DNA of 64,000 bases from positions 369,169-433,168 of the forward strand of contig JAQTLU010000002.1 in the NCBI GenBank assembly GCA_028714735.1, given 5' to 3'. This document shows, piece after piece, positions 1 to 6,847 of this stretch. The notes under the pieces are model-generated. The model saw only the letters and a program-made list of their open reading frames with translations. It did no database searches and was not told the DNA's origin. Every line of letters starts with the position of its first letter. Position 1 is the first letter of the stretch. A program made the translations under genes and the position numbers. The stretch is from Gallionellaceae bacterium. Lineage in GTDB: Bacteria > Pseudomonadota > Gammaproteobacteria > Burkholderiales > Thiobacillaceae.

Positions 1-745
1 GCATCGGGGGGCACGGGGGGAAGCAGGCGCCGCAGCAGATGCACTTCTTCTCGTCGACTTCCAGGGAGGGCTTGCCGTTCACCAGGGCGGGGCGGATGGC
101 CGCGACCGGGCAGCGGGCGACCACGGAAGGACGCTCGCAGACGTTGGCGACCAGATCATGGTTGATCTTGGGCGGCTTGGTGTGCTGGATGACGATGGCG
201 ATGTCGGCCTGGCCGCCGCAGTTGATCTCGCAGCAGGAGGTGGACAGCTTGACCCGGTTGGGCATCTCGCACTTGACGAATTCGTCATGCAGTTCGTCCA
301 TCAGGGCCTTCACGGCGCCGGAGGCGTCGGTGCCGGGGATGTCGCAGTGCAGCCAGCCCTGGGTGTGGGCGATCATGGACACCGAGTTGGCGGTACCGCC
401 GATCGGGAAGCCGTTGTCGTTCAGGGCCTTGATCAGGGGTTCGACCTTGGCCTGGTCGGCCACCATGTACTCGATGTTGGAACGGGTGGTAAAGCGAACA
501 AAGCCGTCGGCGAACTGGTCGGCCAGGTCGGCCAGCTTGCGGATGGTGTAGTGGTCCATCTGGCGCTGGGTGCCGGCCTTGACGGTCCAGATTTCGTCGC
601 CGCTTTCGGCGCGGTGATAGAGCACGCCCGGCTTCGGATGGGAGTGAAAGGTCCACTTGCCATAGTTCTTGGCCATGACGGGGTGCATGTAGGGCATCGG
701 ATCCGGAGCGCCGGATTCGATAGTCTCGTGTGTACGTTCTGCCAT
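1..745 (-). CDS. dsrB: Reverse-type dissimilatory sulfite reductase, beta subunit (partial)
   Basis: This is the beta subunit of the cytoplasmic siroheme sulfite reductase which, in sulfur oxidisers, works in the oxidative direction to release sulfite from DsrC-bound sulfur. The start is the ATG at 745, with GGAG about 8 bases upstream. About 248 residues are visible before the gene runs off the window edge. A cysteine group (STSCCEINCGG, near residue 170) is the siroheme/4Fe-4S type motif. A ferredoxin-like CICCGACFPPCP lies near residues 235-246. It follows dsrA by 107 bases on the same strand, so the pair is very probably co-transcribed. The oxidative assignment is inferred from the neighbouring denitrification genes and the lack of sulfate-reduction genes, not from this fragment alone. 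Confidence 0.96.
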   Translation of the reverse strand, partial: MAERTHETIESGAPDPMPYMHPVMAKNYGKWTFHSHPKPGVLYHRAESGDEIWTVKAGTQRQMDHYTIRKLADLADQFADGFVRFTTRSNIEYMVADQAKVEPLIKALNDNGFPIGGTANSVSMIAHTQGWLHCDIPGTDASGAVKALMDELHDEFVKCEMPNRVKLSTSCCEINCGGQADIAIVIQHTKPPKINHDLVANVCERPSVVARCPVAAIRPALVNGKPSLEVDEKKCICCGACFPPCPPM

Positions 746-808
746 TCTTGTCTCCAACTAGGTGAGATCAGAAAACATTAAGATGCTTGTATCCGCTATC
801 TTCTGCCG

Positions 809-835
809 CCCTGACGGGCATCATGCCCGTCAGGG
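809..835 (-). promoter_or_regulatory. Perfect hairpin in the dsrA-dsrB spacer
   Basis: Two 13-base arms (CCCTGACGGGCAT and its exact complement) are separated by a single base, so the real loop is 3-5 bases. The hairpin sits just after the dsrA stop and 64 bases before the dsrB start. There is no T-run after it on the minus strand, so a simple terminator is unlikely. An RNA-processing or stability element that tunes the dsrA:dsrB ratio is an inference. Confidence 0.6.
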
Positions 836-852
836 TCAGGCGACCATGGAGC

Positions 853-2151
853 TCAGGCGGCAGCCTTGCGCTCGTTCCACTTCTCCACTTCCTCGTCCCA
901 GCCGTCCATGCGGACGTAGGGGTTGGAACGCGGATGGCTGATCATGTTGGGATCGACCGGGATGTCGAGGCCTTCCAGGAAGTTGACCAGGCCGATACGC
1001 TCGATCATCTCGCCGGTGCGCTCATGTTCGAGGGCGTTTTCGGCGAAGAAGTCCAGGATGTTGCGGGACAGGTCGTTCAGCTTCTCGAAATCGTCGTCGG
1101 ATTCCAACTTCATGAACGGGATGATCACGGTGCCCATGGAGGCGCCGATCTTCAGCACGCTCTTGCCACCGACCAGGATGGTGACACCCTTGTCCATGCC
1201 GGGCAGCAGGGCGCCGGGCATGACGTTCAGGCAATGCATGCAGCGCACGCAGTTGTGGTTGTCGATGGTGATGCAGTTGGCATCGGACACGGCCACCTTG
1301 GTGACGCCTTCGCCGGCGGCGGCGCCGTCGTTCTTGGTCAGCTGGATGGCGCGGGTCGGGCACATGTTGACGACCATGTTGATCAGGTCTTCAATGCTGT
1401 GGGCAGCCATCCAGTCACGGGCGATCTTCTCGTCGGCGCGGATGTTGTCACGCCAGGTGCCGATGGTGGCCATGTCGGAACGCTGGATGGAGTTCATGCA
1501 GTCGTTCGGGCAGCCGGAGAACTTGAACTTGAACTTGTACGGCAGGGACGGGCGGTGCATGTCGTCGATGTTGTTGTTGATGACGATGCGCAGGGCACGG
1601 GCCTCGTCATAACAGGACATCTCGCAGCGGGCGGCGCCGACGCAGGACATCGAGGTGCGCAGGGCCGGGCCGGCGCCACCGAGGTCGAAGCCCATCTCGT
1701 TGAACTTGTCGAAGGAGCGCTGCACATCGGCGGTCTTGATGCCTTGCAGCATGATGTCGCCGGACTGGCCATGGAAGGCGATCAGGCCGGAACCACCGGT
1801 CTCCAGCCAGGCGTCGCACATCTGGCGCAGCAGGTCGGAGGTGTAGTGCATGCCGGCGGGAGGCTGGATGCGCAGGGTGTGGAACTCGGAGCACTCGGGG
1901 AATTTCGGGGTGCCGTCGGCATTCTTCAGTTCGGTGAAACGGGGGATCACGCCACCGCCGTAACCGATCACACCTACGGTGCCGCCCTTCCAGTAGCCGA
2001 AGCGGGTCTTGTAGGAGGTTTCCAGTTGGCCGAGCAGGTCGACCATCATGTCGTTGTCTTTTGCGAGACGCTTGATGCCGGTCACGAAGCTGGGCCAGGG
2101 GCCGGTCTCCAGTTCGTCCAGGTTCGGCGTATCGTGCATTTGCTTAGCCAT
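853..2151 (-). CDS. dsrA: Reverse-type dissimilatory sulfite reductase, alpha subunit
   Basis: This is the catalytic alpha subunit of the DsrA2B2 siroheme enzyme of cytoplasmic sulfur oxidation. The product is 432 residues, within the normal size of the family. A siroheme/4Fe-4S cysteine set is visible: SCVGAARCEMSC near residue 168 and FSGCPNDC near residue 213. A ferredoxin insert, NCVRCMHCLNVMPG, lies near residue 300. The start at 2151 is preceded by AAGGAG at good spacing. It heads the minus-strand dsr operon that continues through dsrB off the window. Its promoter must lie in the 272 bases it shares with the divergent plus-strand cluster. Confidence 0.97.
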   Translation of the reverse strand: MAKQMHDTPNLDELETGPWPSFVTGIKRLAKDNDMMVDLLGQLETSYKTRFGYWKGGTVGVIGYGGGVIPRFTELKNADGTPKFPECSEFHTLRIQPPAGMHYTSDLLRQMCDAWLETGGSGLIAFHGQSGDIMLQGIKTADVQRSFDKFNEMGFDLGGAGPALRTSMSCVGAARCEMSCYDEARALRIVINNNIDDMHRPSLPYKFKFKFSGCPNDCMNSIQRSDMATIGTWRDNIRADEKIARDWMAAHSIEDLINMVVNMCPTRAIQLTKNDGAAAGEGVTKVAVSDANCITIDNHNCVRCMHCLNVMPGALLPGMDKGVTILVGGKSVLKIGASMGTVIIPFMKLESDDDFEKLNDLSRNILDFFAENALEHERTGEMIERIGLVNFLEGLDIPVDPNMISHPRSNPYVRMDGWDEEVEKWNERKAAA

Positions 2152-2312
2152 CTGTTTCTCCTTTAGGTCTTGCGAAACGATATGTCGTCACTACCTTTAC
2201 ACTACCCGTGGGCTTCAGGCCGGCACGAGATGAGTCCTGCCATATTAGTGAGACCTGATGCTGGGGGCCATCATTCCGATGGGGTAACCCGTTCCTTCGT
2301 TGGGGGGGGTAC

Positions 2313-2334
2313 CACCTACCCGAACGGGTAGGTG
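2313..2334. promoter_or_regulatory. Palindrome in the dsrA upstream region
   Basis: A perfect inverted repeat with 9-base arms, CACCTACCC and GGGTAGGTG around GAAC, lies in the spacer between dsrA (start 2151) and the divergent small gene (start 2424). A smaller palindrome, GGGTAACCC, is at 2282-2290. An AT-rich stretch at about 2371-2410 could hold the plus-strand promoter. The perfect symmetry and the position between divergent genes suggest an operator, but no known regulator motif was recognised. Confidence 0.45.
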
Positions 2335-2423
2335 CACCTAATCCCAAGGCGGGGGATGTCAATACCTGACAGTTAATGTCAAATATTAAGCAATCCACGA
2401 TATTCTAATGTAATCTGCTTACT

Positions 2424-2666
2424 ATGGACCAGATCAAGTCAATCAGCAAGTTTCGCAATCCCTTCGGCAACCAGGAAATCGAGCTCCAGCAGGTGGAGTA
2501 CGAGGCGGGCGGCACGCCCATGTTGCGCTTGCGCATCCGCGAACGCGGGGCCCGCTTCACCATCTTCGATGTCGACCCGGTGACGGCCAGGTATTGGGCC
2601 GAGGAAATGTTGAAATGGGCCGAACCGCTGGCTGGCGAAACCGACAAGCAGGAAGGCGACCGATAA
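2424..2666 (+). CDS. Small conserved-looking protein of unknown function
   Basis: This 80-residue soluble protein has no signal peptide or membrane segment and is rich in charged residues. It is the first gene of the plus-strand cluster divergent from dsrA. It is followed after one base by the Cas6-like gene, so the two are almost certainly translated from one message. No good ribosome binding site is visible before the ATG, which may lie very close to the transcription start. Normal codon usage and tight packing support a real gene. The function is not recognised. Confidence 0.75.
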   Translation: MDQIKSISKFRNPFGNQEIELQQVEYEAGGTPMLRLRIRERGARFTIFDVDPVTARYWAEEMLKWAEPLAGETDKQEGDR

Positions 2667-2667
2667 C

Positions 2668-3321
2668 ATGCGCATGTACAACCCCGAGTGGGAAGCCATC
2701 AAGAATTTTGAATACACGCCGCGTTTCAAGGATGTGCAGTTCGACCTCGCCGGTACCGAGATCCCGGCCGACCACGGTTACAAGCTGTTCGAGTCCCTGG
2801 CCGCGCTGTTGCCCACGCTGCGCGACATGGCCGGCGCGGGCATCCATCCGATCCATGGCGAGCCCACGGGGCGCAACGACAATCTGATCATCAATCGGCG
2901 CGGCAAACTGGTTCTTCGGCTGCCGGTGGAGCGGTTGGCCGACGTCGACGCCCTGGTCGGCCAGCGCATCGATACCGGGGCGGGTGAACTGCTCATCGGC
3001 GCGGCCAGGGAAAAACTGCTGACCCCGTTTGCGACCCTGTATTCCCCGCTGGTCGATCTCGGCATCGAGGATGAGGTCGATTTTCTCGACGCGGCACGGG
3101 ACGAATTGGAAAAAATGGATATCCAGTGCGGAATGATTCCTGGCAAGAAGCGTAAAATATACCTCCCCGATGGGGATATATGCGGTTACAGCCTGATGCT
3201 GCATGATGTCAGCCCGCAGCAATCGTTGCGGGTGCAGGAGCAGGGGCTGGGCCGCCACCGCGCCTATGGTTGCGGATTGTTCGTTCCTCACAAGTCCATC
3301 AAGGCAGTCGCGATCGGATAG
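2668..3321 (+). CDS. Cas6/Cmx6-like protein outside any CRISPR locus
   Basis: This 217-residue protein resembles the Cas6 variant known from type I-MYXAN systems (Cmx6). Its C-terminus carries a glycine-rich segment, EQGLGRHRAYGCGLFVPHK (about residues 191-209), of the kind that forms the Cas6 G-loop. An internal LINRRGKLVLRLPVERL stretch (about residues 73-89) also fits. Cas6 proteins cut CRISPR precursor RNA, but no repeat array is near. The type I-C locus 40 kb away does not need Cas6, because Cas5 does that job there. AGGAAGG precedes the start. The role is therefore unknown; a housekeeping RNA-binding function linked to the dsr neighbourhood is possible. The family call rests on recognised motifs and length, not on a search. 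Confidence 0.7.
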   Translation: MRMYNPEWEAIKNFEYTPRFKDVQFDLAGTEIPADHGYKLFESLAALLPTLRDMAGAGIHPIHGEPTGRNDNLIINRRGKLVLRLPVERLADVDALVGQRIDTGAGELLIGAAREKLLTPFATLYSPLVDLGIEDEVDFLDAARDELEKMDIQCGMIPGKKRKIYLPDGDICGYSLMLHDVSPQQSLRVQEQGLGRHRAYGCGLFVPHKSIKAVAIG

Positions 3322-3379
3322 GAGTCTGTCAACTCAGTCGATCGCAGTTTTTTGCAACTCGTGTATTAGGAGAAAAATC

Positions 3380-3712
3380 GTGGGATATGTACTTAACGGC
3401 GAAGAACTGGAAGTCGATGACGAGGACTTTCTGACCGAAGCCAATTTCAGTGACGAAATCGTGCCGATCATTGCCGAAGCCGAAGGCCTCAAACTGACCG
3501 ATGATCATTGGACTGTCGTCCGCTTCATGCGTGAGCGCTACCAGGAAGACGGCCACACCCCCAATTTCCGCAACATGGTGGCTGGCCTGGATGAAGATCA
3601 TCCCGGCACCGATTGGAAGAAGACGCTCTACACCTTGTTCCCCAAGCAGCCCAACCGCCAGGCCTCCAAGGTCGCCGGCCTGCCCAAGCCGTTCGGCAAG
3701 GGCGGCTACTGA
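3380..3712 (+). CDS. DsrC/TusE-family protein lacking cysteines
   Basis: This 110-residue protein has the DsrC/TusE fold signature, including DDHWTVVRFMRERYQEDG and a C-terminal tail ending LPKPFGKGGY. DsrC normally carries trisulfur-forming cysteines in its C-terminal arm (the last in a KPTGCV-type end), and TusE keeps the last one. This protein has no cysteine anywhere, so it cannot carry sulfur in the known way. Cysteine-free DsrC relatives have been described and suspected to be regulatory. The GTG start at 3380 was chosen because AGGAG lies about 7 bases upstream and the family N-terminus begins there. It sits between the Cas6-like gene and a rhodanese, opposite dsrAB. Confidence 0.85.
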   Translation: MGYVLNGEELEVDDEDFLTEANFSDEIVPIIAEAEGLKLTDDHWTVVRFMRERYQEDGHTPNFRNMVAGLDEDHPGTDWKKTLYTLFPKQPNRQASKVAGLPKPFGKGGY

Positions 3713-3789
3713 GCCTAGAGCTGTGAGCCGAGAGTCGCGGGCGCCCGGCGCCGGCGGCTTTCCACCCAACGCTCTCGCCGGATTTCCAG

Positions 3790-4641
3790 ATGTATTACAC
3801 CACCCTTGTATCCACCGACGATCTGGCGCGTCACCTCGACGACCCGCACTGGGTCGTGGTCGATTGCCGGTTTACCCTGACCGATGCCGAAGCGGGCCGC
3901 CAGGCCTATCTCAAGGGCCATATCCCGGGTGCCCGTTACGCCCATCTGGACGAGGACCTGTCGGCGTCCACCGGCCCCAACACCGGCCGTCACCCCCTGC
4001 CCGATGTCCAGGCCCTGACCGAGAAACTGTGCCAGTGGGGCATCGGCGTCAACAAGCAGGTGGTCGTCTATGACGACAGTTTCGGCGCCATGGCGGTGCG
4101 CCTGTGGTGGCTGCTGCGCTGGCTCGGCCACCCCGGCGTGGCCCTGCTCGACGGCGGCTATCCGAAGTGGACGCGCGAGCACCGTCCGACCACGCACGAA
4201 ATCTGCCCGGCGGATTGCAAGGGCGCTTGCGCCAGCCTGCCGGAGCGCAGCCAGTACGTGCTGGCGGACGAGGTGATGCACGCCATGCAGACCGGTGACA
4301 AGCTGATCATCGACGCCCGTCCGGACCGCCGCTTCAGCGGCGAATACGAGCCGCTCGATCCGGTGGCCGGCCATATCCCCGGCGCGATCAACTGGATGTT
4401 CGATGAAAACCTCGACCTGGACGGCACCTTCATGCCGCCCGAGGCCCTGCGCGAGTACTACCAGGCCCTGCTCAAGGGCCGCGCGCCGTCCGAGGTGATC
4501 CACATGTGCGGTTCCGGCGTCACCGCCTGCCACAATATCCTGGCCATGGAAGTTGCCGGTCTGCCCGGTTCCAGGCTGTACGTCGGTTCCTGGAGCGAAT
4601 GGATCACCGATCCTTCGCGCCCGGTCGCTACTGGAGAATAA
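3790..4641 (+). CDS. Tandem-rhodanese sulfurtransferase (SseA type)
   Basis: This 283-residue protein has two rhodanese domains, an inactive N-terminal one and a catalytic C-terminal one. The loop HMCGSGVTACHN has its active cysteine at about residue 240. CGSGVTA is the loop of the SseA/3-mercaptopyruvate sulfurtransferase and thiosulfate sulfurtransferase group. It would transfer sulfane sulfur to an acceptor in the cytoplasm. No signal peptide is present. It follows the DsrC-like gene by 77 bases and ends 5 bases before the next gene. A role in feeding persulfide sulfur to the Dsr system is inferred from context; thiosulfate and mercaptopyruvate cannot be told apart here. Confidence 0.88.
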   Translation: MYYTTLVSTDDLARHLDDPHWVVVDCRFTLTDAEAGRQAYLKGHIPGARYAHLDEDLSASTGPNTGRHPLPDVQALTEKLCQWGIGVNKQVVVYDDSFGAMAVRLWWLLRWLGHPGVALLDGGYPKWTREHRPTTHEICPADCKGACASLPERSQYVLADEVMHAMQTGDKLIIDARPDRRFSGEYEPLDPVAGHIPGAINWMFDENLDLDGTFMPPEALREYYQALLKGRAPSEVIHMCGSGVTACHNILAMEVAGLPGSRLYVGSWSEWITDPSRPVATGE

Positions 4642-4646
4642 ACGCA

Positions 4647-5228
4647 ATGGCTGCCCCCACCCGAGTAAAGACCGTCTGGTTCAAGAAGGAAGGCGAACGT
4701 CCGGTCGAGGACATGGCCACCGCACTGGCGACCACCATCTGGCGCATGGCCGACCGCGCCATCGACAACCTGTCCAAGGCCGATTTCGACATCATCACGC
4801 CACAGCGCGGCTTCAAGGTCATCGGCGAGCTGACGGCATTTGCTGTGCATTACGTCGACCGCCTCGTCTTTCCCCGCATGAGCGACGCGGCCCGCGGCGA
4901 ACTGGTCAGTGCCCTGGGCGTGCGCCTGGCCGAGGTCATGGAGGACAACATCCTCGAATTCACCGAGGGTGCGAAGGATGCCGACTACGATTACCAGCAG
5001 GGCTACATCGACATGCTGAATGCCCGCATGACCGAATATGGCCACTATGACTTTCCCGACGACCGGCCCAGCTTTCCAGCCCTGCGCTACCTCAGCCTGC
5101 AGATCCGCGACGACATGGAAAAATCCGACCAGACCTGGATCCAGGACCAGATCATGGACATCGAGATGCCCGAGATACTGGGCACGGTGAAGAAGCAGGT
5201 CGACGGGTTTTACCCGGTGACAAAGTAA
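4647..5228 (+). CDS. Unknown soluble protein in the dsr neighbourhood
   Basis: This 193-residue, mostly helical, acidic protein has no signal peptide, no cysteine and no recognised motif. The ATG at 4647 was chosen because it starts 5 bases after the rhodanese stop, with GGAG upstream; an upstream in-frame extension would overlap the rhodanese. Tight packing with the rhodanese argues for a shared message and perhaps a shared task in sulfur metabolism. That is inference from position only. Confidence 0.8.
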   Translation: MAAPTRVKTVWFKKEGERPVEDMATALATTIWRMADRAIDNLSKADFDIITPQRGFKVIGELTAFAVHYVDRLVFPRMSDAARGELVSALGVRLAEVMEDNILEFTEGAKDADYDYQQGYIDMLNARMTEYGHYDFPDDRPSFPALRYLSLQIRDDMEKSDQTWIQDQIMDIEMPEILGTVKKQVDGFYPVTK

Positions 5229-5263
5229 CCAGGCAAGCCTGGCCTTTGACAAATTGCCATTCG

Positions 5264-6172
5264 ATGATGATCCCCGCCGACAGCCCGTTCCACCCCGATA
5301 ACGAAGCCGGCTACCAGCGCTGGCGCACCGCCAAGCTGGCCGGTTACCCGACCCGGGGCGAGGACCTCATCGTCGAGGTGCGCGACCCGCATGCCCTGAC
5401 CGACACCGAATACCGCGCCGTTCTCGAACGGGTCGCCCGGACCAACATGGTCATCTATGCCACCTCGTTGGGCGAAGCCGAGGACAAGGCGGCGGTGCGT
5501 GCGCTGTCGGCCCAGTTCGGCCTGACCCGGCTCGATGCCAACTGGCTGGCCGACGAGGACGGCATCTCCAGCCTGACCCCGCGCGACGAGGGGGGCGAGA
5601 AACGGGGCGACTACATTCCCTATACCCACCACCGTATCCGCTGGCACACCGACGGCTATTACAACCCCGAGCCCCGGCGCATCCTGGCCATGACCCTGCA
5701 CTGCGTGCGTGAAGCGGAGCAGGGTGGCGACAACGAGCTGTACGACCAGGATCTGGCCTACATCCAGTTGCGCGACAGCAATCCGGAATTCATCCGGGCG
5801 CTGATGGCGCCGGATGCCATGACCATCCCGGCGCGCGTCGACGAGATCGACGGCGAGCGCCCGGCGGAGCCCGGCCCGGTGTTCCTGGTCGACCCTGCCA
5901 GTGGCGGCCTGCACCTGCGCTACACCGCCCGCACCAAGAGCATCGCCTGGAAGGACGACCCGGATACCCAGGCCGCGGTGAAGGCCATCGAGGACCTGCT
6001 CGCCAGCCAGCCTGCCGGCTGGTTCCGGCTCAAGCTGCAACCCGGCATGGGCCTGCTCTGCAACAACGTGCTGCATACCCGCGACGGTTTCACCGATACG
6101 CCGGAACGGCGCCGCCTGCTCTATCGGGCGCGCTACCACGACCGTATCCGCGATCTGCGCGGCCTGACCTGA
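5264..6172 (+). CDS. TauD/TfdA-family Fe(II)/2-oxoglutarate oxygenase
   Basis: The protein is about 302 residues. The 2-His-1-Asp iron site is visible as H128-x-D130 in RWHTDGY, with the distal histidine in NNVLHTRDGF (about 271). A YRARYHDR motif near the end supplies the 2-oxoglutarate-binding arginine. Family members hydroxylate small substrates such as taurine, carnitine precursors or amino acids; the substrate here is unknown. An upstream in-frame TTG at 5246 would add six residues, but the ATG pair at 5264 is the more usual start. No strong ribosome binding site is seen for either. It converges with the next minus-strand gene. Confidence 0.82.
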   Translation: MMIPADSPFHPDNEAGYQRWRTAKLAGYPTRGEDLIVEVRDPHALTDTEYRAVLERVARTNMVIYATSLGEAEDKAAVRALSAQFGLTRLDANWLADEDGISSLTPRDEGGEKRGDYIPYTHHRIRWHTDGYYNPEPRRILAMTLHCVREAEQGGDNELYDQDLAYIQLRDSNPEFIRALMAPDAMTIPARVDEIDGERPAEPGPVFLVDPASGGLHLRYTARTKSIAWKDDPDTQAAVKAIEDLLASQPAGWFRLKLQPGMGLLCNNVLHTRDGFTDTPERRRLLYRARYHDRIRDLRGLT

Positions 6173-6187
6173 TTTCAGGCTACCCGC

Positions 6188-6715
6188 TCATTGCGGCGGG
6201 CAGTTGGCGATGCAGCGGGTCTCCTCCACCTTGCTGCCGCCGCAGCCGATGAAACAGGCATCATGCCGGCCCAGGCAGCCGCAGTCGGCATCGCATTTTT
6301 CCCTGGCCAGCTGATTGCGGATGACCTCCCGGCTGGGCGGGGTCGCCGTGATCATCGACATGTAATAGGGCGGCCACGGGTCATACCCCCAGTAGCCATG
6401 CCCCCAGCCCAGCCATAGGTTGAAGCGGTAACGGTCCAGATCGGACCGATACCTGTCGAGGTCGCCGGCGTAACGCTTCAGTGCCTCGGCATAGGCGCTC
6501 TCCACCCCCGGTTCGATCGTCTTCAGGCAGGCCTGATGCGCCTCGCTGCAGCGTGACTGGCAGTCGCGCTGCGCAAGCGCGCATTGCTCCAGGCACGGCG
6601 CGGCTGCGGGATCCGCGGGTGGCTCATAGCGGTAGGCGGTTTGATAGCGGGGCGAGGCGCACGCCGCCAGCAAGACCAGGGTGGCGAGCATTGCACGGTT
6701 GAGGATGACAGGCAT
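6188..6715 (-). CDS. Cysteine-rich outer-membrane lipoprotein, unknown
   Basis: This 175-residue protein begins with a lipoprotein signal, and the lipobox LLAAC puts the lipidated cysteine at residue 19. The mature part carries many spaced cysteines (CLEQCALAQRDCQSRC, then C-terminal CDADCGCLGRHDAC and CGG motifs). They flank a charged helical stretch with YAGDLDRYRSDLDRYR and an aromatic, glycine-rich segment GWGHGYWGYDPWPPYY. The cysteines are probably disulfide-bonded in the periplasm. The function is not recognised. Confidence 0.8.
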   Translation of the reverse strand: MPVILNRAMLATLVLLAACASPRYQTAYRYEPPADPAAAPCLEQCALAQRDCQSRCSEAHQACLKTIEPGVESAYAEALKRYAGDLDRYRSDLDRYRFNLWLGWGHGYWGYDPWPPYYMSMITATPPSREVIRNQLAREKCDADCGCLGRHDACFIGCGGSKVEETRCIANCPPQ

Positions 6716-6847
6716 GGGGGCCTCCCGGAGGCAGGTTCATACCTTGATATGTAGACGAAATAACCGTCCTTGCCGGGCCCGGCCGGATCAGCCGTTAGCG
6801 GGAACGCGCGGCGAACTGGAGCGCAGGTTGCAGACGCCCGCTCAAGG

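Noticed and set aside
787-2166. Long open frame on the plus strand opposite dsrA
   Set aside because: It is a shadow in GC-rich sequence: low-complexity Val/His/Asp/Gly protein without a ribosome site, while the minus strand encodes a clear DsrA.
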